This document shows, in pieces, positions 24,253-34,043 of a DNA stretch of 64,000 nucleotides (its first letter is position 1; each line of letters begins with the position of its first letter). Under the pieces are notes generated by a model. That model was not told the origin of the DNA. It did not search any database and was given only the letters and a program-made list of their open reading frames with translations. The DNA is taken from contig NEEC01000009.1 of NCBI GenBank assembly GCA_002189035.1, positions 1,488,001-1,552,000 of the forward strand, read 5' to 3'. The stretch comes from Utricularia gibba. Its lineage: Eukaryota > Streptophyta > Magnoliopsida > Lamiales > Lentibulariaceae. The position numbers were made by a program, and so were the translations under genes.

Positions 24253-27200
24253 ATGGCCATGGTGGCTCAGCAGCGCAGGGATGGCAGCAGTAGGAGCATT
24301 GATAAAAACATGGAAGCCGGAAAGTATGCCCGTTACACGGCGGAGCAGGTGGAGGCGCTTGAGAGAGTATACGCCGAGTGCCCAAAACCCAGTTCACTGC
24401 GCAGGCAGCAACTTATTCGTGAATGCCCAATTCTTGCAAACATTGAATCTAAGCAGATCAAAGTTTGGTTTCAGAACCGGAGGTGCTGGGAATATTTCCT
24501 TTTTTCTCCCGAAACCTTTTGGCTGTTGCTTTTCCCGACTCGTTTGTTCTGCATTTCAGTTAGTTTTTCTATTCACTTGTGGTTGCTTAGGCTGCATATA
24601 CTCTTCGAAACCCAAATTTCCATAATACATTGAGGAAATTTACGGTTTGCAACAAATGCAGGTGCCGGGAGAAGCAGAGAAAGGAATCTGGAAGACTTCA
24701 AACTGTAAACAGAAAGTTGTCCGCCATGAATAAACTATTGATGGAGGAAAATGACCGCCTACAGAAGCAGGTCTCGCAGCTTGTTTCAGAGAATGGACAT
24801 ATGAGGCAGCAACTGCACACCGTATGTCATGAAATGTTTTTCCTCAAAACATATTCTTTTACAGAAAGTCTCCATAACTGTTCCTGTTCCTGCTTTCTTA
24901 TCTTGAGTGCTATAGTTTCATCTGAAGGTTTCATTGGCTTAGTTCTGTATCAACTTCAATAAAATGGATAGATTTGCTTGAGTGTTACTCTCTTCGGAGT
25001 CCTTTTTCCCATCTTTGTAATATGTTGCTTAGCTTAGTTTGCCAGACTCAATGCCTTTACCTCAATGTTGCTGTTGAATTACCGCTACATTGGTTTTTCT
25101 GATTCTCAAGCCAGTCTTGATTTTTCTTCCTTAATTTTTCAAAAACGTGATTCACATATTCTAGTACCATCAGGCTTCTGGACCTGCTGGGGATGCAAGT
25201 TGCGAGTCTGCTGTAACTACACCTCAGCGTTCTATCAGAGATGCTAGTAATCCTGCTGGGTATTTCTCATCTCGTCTATTCCACTTGTTACCAAAAGTAT
25301 AATCCATATCAATGTAAATTCAGATGTTGAGGTTAACATTACATGGCGATTCCTTCTTTTGTAGACTTCTTTCTATTGCAGAGGGGACCCTGGCTGAGTT
25401 CCTTTCAAAGGCAACGGGAACGGCTGTTGATTGGGTCCAGATGCCTGGGATGAAGGTTTGATTATATAAAAATATGCAGCTCTGGACGAAGAGATGCAAT
25501 CTTTGAAATTTAACTAGTGCTGATAAATTTACAGCCTGGTCCGGGATCAGTTGGCATATTTGCCATTTCACAACATTGTGGTGGTGTGGCAGCTCGAGCC
25601 TGCAGTCTTGTTAGCTTGGAGCCGACCAAGGTTTACATAACTGAGGGTTCATAATTCATTGCCAGCTTGTTTGTTAGTTTGTTTACTGTTCAATTATGTG
25701 TGATGAACAGATCGTGGAGATTCTTAAAGATCGCCCTTCTTGGTATCGTGATTGTAGAAGCCTGGATGTCTTCACCATGTTTCCTGCTGGAAATGGTGGA
25801 ACAATTGAACTGTTGTATATGCAGGTTATTGATTAGGAAATTGTTTTTGGCTTAGGGATGGTTTTTTTTTCTCCATCTCTGAGGATTTCAAACTCCTTAT
25901 TTTCTTAGACATATGCTCCAACAACGTTGGTTCCAGCTCATGATTTCTGGACCCTGAGATACACAACCACCTTAGACAATGGCAGCCTTGTGGTACAGTT
26001 ATCTTCCAATTGCATTTTTGTTGTCCATGCTCTTTAAGGGCATTCTGCTGTGAAGTTGAAATGGCCTACATTTAATAACTCAATTCTGGTGTCCCAAGGT
26101 ATGCGAACGATCTCTTTCAGGCTCAGGAGCTGCACCAAATGGTGCTGCAGCTTCACAGTTCATAAGGGCTGAAATGCTTCCATCTGGTTATCTAATCCGG
26201 CCATGCGATGGTGGGGGATCCATCATTCACATTGTCGATCACCTTAACCTCGAGGTATTGCCAAGTCACAGGCTAATGTTTTAACTTTTTAACTCTAATC
26301 TTACTGACATCCTGTTTCAAGGCATGGAATGTTCCAGAGGTTTTGCGTCCTCTCTATGAATCATCAAAGTTCTTGGCTCAGAAAATGACAATTGCAGTGA
26401 GTACACTATGCATTCTTTCTAGTAAACGAAGTGCAGTAACATCCTTTAACTCGATGGGTTGCATAAAAAAATGAAGCTTGTTATGAAAATGTGCTCACTA
26501 GGCCCTGAGATATATACGGCAGATAGCCCATGATTTAAGTGGTGAGATAGTCCATACCATCTCCAGGCAGCCAGCGGTTTTAAGAACTTTCAGCCACAGA
26601 CTAAGCAGGTAGTTTTGCCTCACTTCCAAGCACCTAGTTCTGAAAAAATGTTTCAATGATGTTTATTTCATATCTTGGTTTTGTTCTACAGAGGTTTTAA
26701 TGATGCGGTGAATGGGTTTAACGATGATGGCTGGTCCTTGCTTACCTGTGCGGACACTGAAGATGTTGTGCTTGCCATTGGGCCAATGAAGAATCTATCG
26801 GCAACACAAAGGAGGATCTCACTTGTTGGTAGTGTTCTCTGTGCAAAAGCCTCTATGCTCCTTCAGGTGATTATCAACATTTCCTTTACTTATCTTTTCC
26901 ATTACTTTTCATCCATAGTCTGTTTGTGTATGCACAGAATGTCCCTCCAGCAATGCTAGTTCGATTTCTAAGAGAGCATCGATCTGAGTGGGCTGACTTC
27001 AGTATTGATGCTTACGTTGCTTCTGCTCTTAAAAACACATATGCCTATCCGGGTATGAGGCAGACTAGGTTCACCGGGAGCCACATTGCAATGCAGCTTG
27101 GTCATACAATGGAACATGAAGAGGTATATTTGCATCCCCTTTTGTCCCAGGTTCACAATTTATGCCGATGGCTAGTTAGTCAATATTTCTCTGGTTTTTT

Positions 27201-28522
27201 CATGCCATAGATGCTCGAAGTTGTTAGGCTGGAGGGACAACTGGTCAGTCATGAAGATGCATTTGTGTCAAGAGACATCCATCTCTTGCAGGTGTTCATG
27301 TAGTCAAATGGTTTTGCTGACACCTTATGCTATGAAACTCATAAAATTCTGTGGTTCCTGAGCTTTCACAGATGTGCAGCGGCATCGATGAGGATGGTGT
27401 TGGAGCTTGTGCTGAGCTCATTTTTGCACCTATTGATGAAATGTTTCCAGATGATGTGCATCTGCTCCCATCTGGTTTTCGTATTATCCCTCTTCATAAG
27501 AAATCAGTTCAGCTCCCTGCTCTGCTTTTCTCTCCTCCCTTGTTGCATTATCTTCCATAACTAATCATCTTTCATGCGTGGTATCTTTAGGATCTGTTCG
27601 TGCCTGATGAAACATTTGATTCGGCATCACGTTTGAAAGCAGGCTTAACCATGAGTAGCAACAGCACAAGCCCCTCCAATCGTTGCAGCTCCCGGTCTGT
27701 GCTGACAATCGCATTCCAGTTCCCATTTGAGAGCAGTTTGCAGGAAAACGTAGCTACAATGGCACGACAATACGTTCGTAGTGTGATTTCCTCGGTGCAG
27801 AGAGTTGCCATGGCTATATCACCAGCAGCCACCCGAACCAAGCTTTGTTTGGCCTCCCCAGAAGATGAAACACTTGCTCACTGGGTTTGCCAAAGCTACA
27901 GGTACCATTAAAACTGAATTGAAACAAGCGCTTTTTCTCTTCTTTCTTAGGTTAATCTGTTTCCTTGTCAGCTACCACATTGGTGCTGAGCTGCTGAAAC
28001 CTGAATCCGAGAGCAGTGATGCTGTTCTGAAAGCACTATGGCAGCACCCAGATGCAATTCTCTGCTGCTCTTTAAAGGTGCGATCTTTGCTTTTTCCTAA
28101 AACCACTAGATTTCAGTCACTAACCGTATGAATTCCTGTTGCCTGTCATACAGGCAGCCCCTGTCTACAAGTTTGCCAACCAGTCGGGATTGGACTTGCT
28201 GGAGACGACCCTCGCCTCCCTTCAGGACATCAAGATAGACAAGATATTCGATGATCTGGGGCGAAAGGCATTGTTCTCTGAGTTCCCCACGATCATGCAA
28301 CAGGTACTGAAACAAACTTGATCATGCATGCATCTGTTGGCTCATTTCAGCTAAACTCCCGGATGCTTTCAGGGATTTGCGAACCTGCCAGGAGGCATAT
28401 GTATATCAACGATGGGGCGGCATGCTTCATACGAGCATGCCCTTGTCTGGAAAGTCTTCACTGAAGAAGAAAATGAGGTTCATTGCCTAGCCTTCTCCTT
28501 CGTCAACTGGTGCTTTGTGTAA
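24253..28522 (+). CDS. REV: Class III homeodomain-leucine zipper transcription factor, REVOLUTA-type
   Basis: HD-ZIP III transcription factor controlling adaxial polarity, meristems and vascular patterning (family knowledge). Exon 1 (24253-24482) encodes the homeodomain with KVWFQNRR. Exon 2 from 24662 gives CREKQRKE and the leucine zipper. The START domain follows (LLSIAEGTLAEFLSKATGTA, VDWVQMPGMK, PGPGSVGIFAISQHCGGVAARAC) and then the SAD region. The last exons give the MEKHLA domain, ending HCLAFSFVNWCFV with the stop at 28520-28522. About 18 exons are recognisable, the usual number. Choices that match REV rather than PHB/PHV, ATHB8 or ATHB15 include TPQRSIRDASNPAG, VFTMFPAGNGGTIEL, TYAPTTLVPAHDFWTLRYTT and SLSGSGAAPN. 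An alternative in-frame ATG lies at 24259. The gene carries a miR165/166 site split by an intron (separate entries). Confidence 0.95.
25445..25455 (+). promoter_or_regulatory. miR165/166 target site, 5' half (exonic)
   Basis: The exon ends CTGGGATGAAG just before a GT donor at 25456. It provides the 5' 11 nt of the HD-ZIP III miR165/166 complementary site, encoding part of PGMK. The 3' half is on the next exon, so only spliced mRNA carries the full 21-nt site. Confidence 0.9.
25535..25544 (+). promoter_or_regulatory. miR165/166 target site, 3' half (exonic)
   Basis: The exon begins CCTGGTCCGG after the AG acceptor at 25533-25534. Joined to the previous exon end, it completes the miR165/166 complementary site within the START-domain codons PGPG. 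The intervening intron is 79 bases. Confidence 0.9.
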
Positions 28523-29048
28523 ATTCTGCAATCCTGAATTTGTGTTTGGCTCCTGTTTCGGTTTTGATCCTGTAGTAGTTGGCTTGGTTTTGTTCACACA
28601 GGTTTTGTATCTGTTGTATGTCATGTAAACGAACACAAATGCAATGGCACATGAGACTTGGTTTCAGATCGTCATAATTCTCATCATCCATTACCAACAG
28701 CAATCAGAATCAATAAGAGAAAACAAACCACACAACCTGCAGGAGTCTCAAGCTTACTCAGCTCTCTAAGTGCATGACAAGGCAAGACTAAGTTTCGAAA
28801 TGGGGTTTGAAAGAAAAGATACCTGGATGGTACAGTTAGCAGTGAGCTAAAGCTGCACAGATCTGCATGTCGAAAGGCTTGTGCTAAACAAATGCAGCCA
28901 TGATAGGCTTCACAGAAGTTCAAGTTCTCACCTGAATGGTTCGCCTCGTTCTGATCTGTGACCATTGGTTGCAATACCAACACATCATGTTAAACATCTG
29001 ACCTATCTGTTGCACACATTTCTGCAGCCTTTTGTACATCTACTTAAA
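28523..29048. other. Convergent intergenic gap, REV / ARF
   Basis: Tail-to-tail gap of about 525 bases holding both 3' UTRs. I looked on the minus strand for an extra ARF exon carrying a PB1 domain and did not find one. Confidence 0.5.
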
Positions 29049-30793
29049 CTATTCGGATCTAGATGAATCAAGACCCTGGCTTTCATCTCTCTGCGCTTCT
29101 AGAAGTTGATCAGATCCAAGTGCAGATGCAGGCGCCCGCATGAGCTCTGCTCTTGGTGAGCTTGTAGTAACTCCGAAATTTGACACTGTTGTGATGCTTC
29201 CATACGCTGCATTGGCATCTATATCTTCATTAGACTCGTGCACCTCAGCAAAGATTGGCTGCCCAAAAAGCAGAAACTGTGGAGTCCTCTGTTCACAGGG
29301 TTTCTCTTGCACCTTCCTAGAACTTCCGATGCTCAAGTTGCATGATACATTTTCCTTGTCATCCAACGTGGTCTTACTCACAATATCAACATTAGGACAA
29401 GGATGAAGATCAGCGCAGTTACTGGGGAACAACCCCATCTGGAATTTGTTACCATAACCGAGATCTGCAAGCATGGCTTGACCTTGCCTGGCTCCCTGTT
29501 TGCCAGAATGCATGTCATCTTCCGGAACGAACAGTGGATTGTTTGGCACCAACGGCATCCTTGCAAAAGAGGGTATTGGAATATCATGCTCAAATGGGAA
29601 ATCCAAACCAAAGGATGCTCGCAGCTTCTTCCTTTTCTCACAAAAGAGTGACAGAGGGGGAAACTGCACCCCTGATTTGATCTCCACTGACCAGGGGTTC
29701 ACACACTTCACATTCTGCAGACGTTTAGGCTCGTCCCAAGTAACCTACAGAAGCATGATTTAGAATGATCATTGCAAAAAGATTGAAAGAGGCTTAGTTC
29801 AGCTACCTGAAGGGATTTCCATGGCGAATCAGGCCATCTATGCGGGTCCTTGATTTCAAATGAGTTTACAGTTCCAGTAAACCAACTAACTTTAGATGTC
29901 TCATCAGTTTCCAATGCCATCTGGAACGTCATCCCACTACACCATTGAATCCTCATTGCAGCTGCCACAGACGAAGCACTAACACAAAACTCAGATGTGT
30001 TCGAGCGTGGATAGTATTCTACCTCAAATGGTTGGGAGCTAGCAGCCAAGTATGCGGCCTCAAGAACAGACTCAGGCCTCACTTTCCTGTCAGCAGTAAG
30101 GAGTTTACTATTTCTTTCATCAAACGATCCACCAAGACTGAAACTTTTTTTGGCCTTTCGAACTCCGATGAAAAGCTCTCCATTTTCTGCCCTGATGAAA
30201 ACTACGGAATCGCCAGCAATGAGACGCTTTTGGTTCACAAAATTGCTCCACCCTGTTGTCAGCAAGTGTCGCAGTGGCGTCCCACGATGAATGTGCCTAA
30301 ACTTCCAAGTCCCGCCATGCACATCTTTGCAGAAGATATCCTGAACTGGAGGATTAGCACTGTAATCCAGAGGAGGCAAAATTGTTTCAGCCAAGTTTCT
30401 GGGAACTGATAATCCTCCACCATTGTTGGCATCAGATTGTGTCAGTATCTTCTCAGAAGACATGCATTTGGTCATGTCACCACTTTGCATATCATTTGAA
30501 CCAAAATCAATGTTTTTTTCCAATAAGGGATCAAGGCGAATTATTGCATAAATCTCATCGCTTTCAGGGTTCACCAAATATCTTGCTGCGATGATTCTAC
30601 ATGGAATCATAGATGGAATATTTGGAAAACATCCAAAATCTACATCAGTAAGAGTATGTTCACCATGCCCTTGTGGAAAATAAAATACTTGCAAATTCTT
30701 GTGAGGAATCTTTATAATGCTGCCAGCTAAAACATGCCATATATCTCGATCTATATTTGTTTCTCTTCTTTTCATGCCTTCTCCGTTCTCCAT
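29049..30793 (-). CDS. ARF17-like: Auxin response factor, ARF17-type (ARF10/16/17 clade)
   Basis: Auxin-response transcription factor, probably a repressor. There are two coding exons: 30793-29807 (MENGEGMKRRETNIDRDIWH onward) and 29744-29049, separated by a 62-base intron, for a product of about 560 residues. The first exon has FYFPQGHGEHTL, the B3 DNA-binding domain (TQSDANNGGGLSVPR, FRHIHRGTPLRHLLTTGWS, LIAGDSVVF) and most of the ARF domain. The second starts VTWDEPKRLQNVKCVNPW and carries the miR160 site and QFLLFGQPIFAEVHES, matching the ARF17 C-terminus. There is no PB1 domain, as in ARF17. Differences from the clade consensus include Leu for Phe in GGGFSVPR and Leu for the first Arg of TPRRHLL. 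The Arg and Pro positions known to touch DNA in ARF1 are kept. Confidence 0.92.
29485..29505 (-). promoter_or_regulatory. miR160 target site in the ARF mRNA
   Basis: The plus strand reads TGCCTGGCTCCCTGT-TTGCCA across these 21 bases. This equals mature miR160 except at one position (miRNA position 16, T here versus A). The ARF is transcribed from the minus strand, so its mRNA holds the complementary target with a single mismatch outside the seed and cleavage site. It encodes GKQGARQ, the counterpart of the GMQGARQ peptide in ARF10/16/17. Confidence 0.92.
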
Positions 30794-31978
30794 CAGATAT
30801 GTTTTCCCCTAAAAAATCAAACAAAAATCCCATTGAGAGAATAGCATTCAAAAGCATGTATGAACCACCAAAGAATTGAATTACTAAAGAAGAATTGAAT
30901 TGATAATGAAAATCACCCAAAACCAATAAAGATAAACCCTTTTTTAGGTCATCTTTTTAGAATCCTAACATAAGAGATTTTGGAGTTTACCTTGTGAAAG
31001 TAGCTTATGAGAAGTGGGCGGTTATGAGAATTCAAATCTATCAAAATCTTATATTGTGTATAAAACATAATAATTCATCATTAGTTAAAGTATGATAAAA
31101 AATAAAACAGAAAAGACAAAATACATAATATGGATAATAATTAGAATTTAATTATTTAAATGAGAATACTAATTCCAAAAATCCATAAGAATGTTATATC
31201 ATACTTTAAAACAAAATATTTTCTCCCTAAGCAAAGTACGAGAGAGAGAGAGAAATCTGCTCGTGTTGTGTCTCTCTCTATTGGCAGTTGCGACAATCTT
31301 GGAAGCTGACGTTGTAACAGTGAGAAAAGATGATAGAGGCAACCAGGTGATGTGGTAACAGGAACTCGGACACTAGCTTTTGGTATGCTTTTCAGTGTCT
31401 TGCATGAGCCACTGGTTTCAAGAACTGAGTCTGGAAAAATCTGGACTCACAGAACCCCTCGGGATTAATATGCTGGAGGACATTTTTAGCTGGTAGTTCT
31501 TGACAACAGTCTGAAAACTTCACTAATCTTCAAAGGCTGGTTTAGCTACGGGAAAGATGATCAGAACAAAGCAGATAAAATCAATAATGATCACATAATT
31601 CTTCACACAAGCATGTAAGGTAGCATCCAGACATATCCCTCCGGAATCATTTTAGTGGGAGGAGCAGTATGCCCGACACGGCGGAGCAGGGGGAAACAGA
31701 AAACTACAGAAGAAGAGGGGTGGCCGCAATGGCAAGACAGGCGATGTAGAAATTTCATTTCATTTCATTTTCATCCTTTGTTTTTTCAAATTTTTTGTAA
31801 TCTTAAATTTAATATGTATGCATGTAACATTGCATTGTTTTGATCATACACTATAGGGAAAGCTGATGGTTCATGTTTCTAAAGAGAGAGAATGGCATCA
31901 TACATCCCATGGTACGCAGCTCTGTACTGCTGAAAACTAGCAATGCTTGTGGTTCACAGGAAACCGTTGTAGGGAAAG
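30794..31978. other. Intergenic, ARF promoter and GILT 3' flank
   Basis: About 1.2 kb. AT-rich near the ARF start (30930-31230), then a GA/CT-repeat patch at about 31240-31282 (gagagagag and tctctctct). That patch resembles GA-element promoter or leader sequence of developmental plant genes. No coding exon is supported. A minor frame at 31655-31843 shows no protein features. Confidence 0.5.
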
Positions 31979-33384
31979 CTAGAACCAGGGGTGTCCAGAG
32001 CGAATCAGGTTGGATGTTAACCTGGAAAGATCGCTCAGGAAGCCTTTTTTCAGCTTACTTGGAGATGGGTCTTCACAGGCTGATGGGACTGAGCTTCCCT
32101 TGTAAGCGTTGCAGATGTATGTTATGAAGTTTGTGTAGTCCTGTTGCACAAGACAATGAAATCATCAAAGCTCGATATTGACCCTATCCTGCTCATATGC
32201 AGGCTAACTTTCATTAGCTTCATCAAGGGATCAGCAACTTGATAGCAAGTTTTCAAATTGAGGCTGCTTGCTTCTGAAGGAACATGCATACTTACTTCAT
32301 ACAGTGGTTGCCCGTCTACAACCACCCAAGGCACATATTTATGGGGTGGTTGGAGTGCGTTTGTTTCTGCTGCATATTTGAGTTCAAGCTGCACAGAAAC
32401 GACTCGACTGAACATGTATCTGGTGAATTAATGTGAATCTGAAGGTGATTTGGGTAAGAGGTAGAGAAACAAACCTCTGTTCCTTGCCCACTTTTGTAAC
32501 AATCAGCAACAGAAGATGCATCCAGGCCAAGTTGCTCGAAACATGTCTCCCAGTAGGTGTAGTTGTGGTGATATACGAGGCTTTCCACACAGTAAATAAA
32601 TGGAAAATGCACATTCTGTAGAATTTGACACCAAGCAGTGTCAGCAATGACCTTTTACAGCGAAAGAAAACATCATTATCCAGAAAATGCTAACCACATC
32701 AGGCCAGGCATCAATGGCACAGGCCTCAACAGTATTCAAAAGGCATTCATTTGCTCCATGCTGCCAATAACAAGACATTAATATTCAGTTGAAAGCGAAA
32801 TATGTAGTGCAAACGCAACAAGGAAGAGACACCAAGCGAAATATAACATCCATGATGGTTTGCCTTTTAGAAAGTGACCAAGGAACGTAAATGAAAAGAC
32901 CACAACAAAACAGTGATCGATAAATAGACAAACGAATGAAGTTTGAACACATTTTTGCTTCTACTATTCAAAGAGAAAGTGCAGTTCGGCTAGCTCTCAC
33001 AAGATCCGTGATGGCTGTCAGCAATAAACATTAACTTCCCCTTTGTCCCAGGGCACCAAAATATATAACAAGTTTAAACAGAGCTGACCGCTCACAAAAA
33101 CTAACATAGAGGGTTAACTATAAAAAGACCTGGCACTTGAACTCATGGCTGCCAAGAAGTTTCGCATTGCCCCAGGGCACAAGATTCAGATCAACAACGT
33201 CAATCAACCCATTAGTGAACAACAAAGCTAAAGAATCGACAATAAATCCAGCACTGTAAGGACAAAGGCTTTCATAGTATAAACCAACAGAGACTCTACT
33301 GCATGAAATAGAAGAAACTAGTGATGCCAGAAGCAGCAACTGAAGATTCTTTAGGGAGCGAGAGCAAGCCATAGCAGAAGGCAT
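31979..33384 (-). CDS. GILT-like thiol reductase (proximal first exon plus shared downstream exons)
   Basis: Gamma-interferon-inducible lysosomal thiol reductase family, predicted secreted or vacuolar. Exon 1 (33384-33130) encodes MPSAMACSRSLKNLQLLLLASLVS (signal peptide; alternative ATG at 33372) and VGLYYESLCPYSAGFIVDSL, ending EFKCQ. Exon 2 (32760-32695) reads HGANECLLNTVEACAIDAWPDV. Then come NVHFPFIYCVESLVYHHNYTYWETCFEQLGLD (about 32520-32620), LELKYAAETNALQPPHKYVPWVVVDGQPLYE (about 32300-32395) and a last exon, DYTNFITYICNAYKGSSVPSACE, ending RSGHPWF with the stop at 31979-31981. The active site here is CPYS rather than CPYC, which lacks the resolving cysteine. The family features CQHG-x2-EC-x2-N and the C-terminal cysteines are present. 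Confidence 0.85.
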
Positions 33385-33618
33385 GGAAGTGGGAGTTCCA
33401 AGAATCGAAGATGAAGATATTTGGGAAAAATGGGTTCCAAGAAAACCCCCCAAAAATGCTCACATGTGTATCTTGTTAGCTCATCGTGGCAATTTTAATG
33501 TGTGCCACTAGTTCATATCCCATTGGTTGATTTCCCTAGAGCCAGCCATATCTTCCCAACTAAATCACGGAAAAGCAAGACAAACAGCTATGGACTATGA
33601 AATGAAACAGAGGAGTAC

Positions 33619-33855
33619 CTGACATTTGATGGTGCCGTCGGCAGCGATTTTTGCGTTTCCGTAAGGTAGTAGCTTCAGATCAGTGATTGGTGCGAGCCCG
33701 GAATCAAAGAGCTTGTTGAGGTAATTGGCGATGAAGTTGGAGCAATACGGGCACAGAGTCTCGTAGTAGAGCTCGAGGGTTACTTTGTCGCCGGTTTCTA
33801 CGGCGGCAGAAGAAACGACGATTGAGATAATGAAGAAGGCCCGAAAAACATTCAT
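33619..33855 (-). CDS. GILT-like alternative/distal first exon (CPYC form)
   Basis: An intact first exon with its own ATG (33855) and signal peptide MNVFRAFFIISIVVSSAAVE. It then reads VTLELYYETLCPYCSNFIAN and KLLPYGNAKIAADGTIKCQ, ending at a good CAG/GTAC donor. It is paralogous to the first exon at 33130-33384 but keeps the full CPYC redox motif. No second exon of its own exists in the 234 bases before the proximal first exon. The phase matches the shared exon 2, so it could be a mutually exclusive first exon of the same locus. Otherwise it is a 5' fragment left by partial tandem duplication. Confidence 0.75.
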
Positions 33856-34043
33856 GGCGCAAAAGCTCCACCTGTCCTTTCCTTCTTCACAGTCAGTTAT
33901 ATAGGCAATTTTTTCTACTAATTAAACGCGTTGGAGGCTAGGAATCCACGTAAACCAGAAAAATGTTTCGATGAAGAGAAAGTACAGACAGCTTCAAACA
34001 TAAAACCAGAACAAAAGAATGAAAGCACTTCTGTGGGATCCCT

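Noticed and set aside
29485-29505. A MIR160 gene on the plus strand
   Set aside because: The stretch resembles mature miR160, but it lies in the ARF coding exon on the opposite strand at the expected target position and has no visible foldback arm.
29049-29744. ARF truncated by loss of its PB1 domain
   Set aside because: ARF17 proteins normally end without PB1. The C-terminal QFLLFGQPIFAEVHES matches that type, and the length of about 560 residues is normal.
33130-33384. CPYS in the proximal GILT exon as a disabling mutation
   Set aside because: As far as I recall, CPYS variants occur in plant GILT-like proteins, so the serine alone does not show loss of function.
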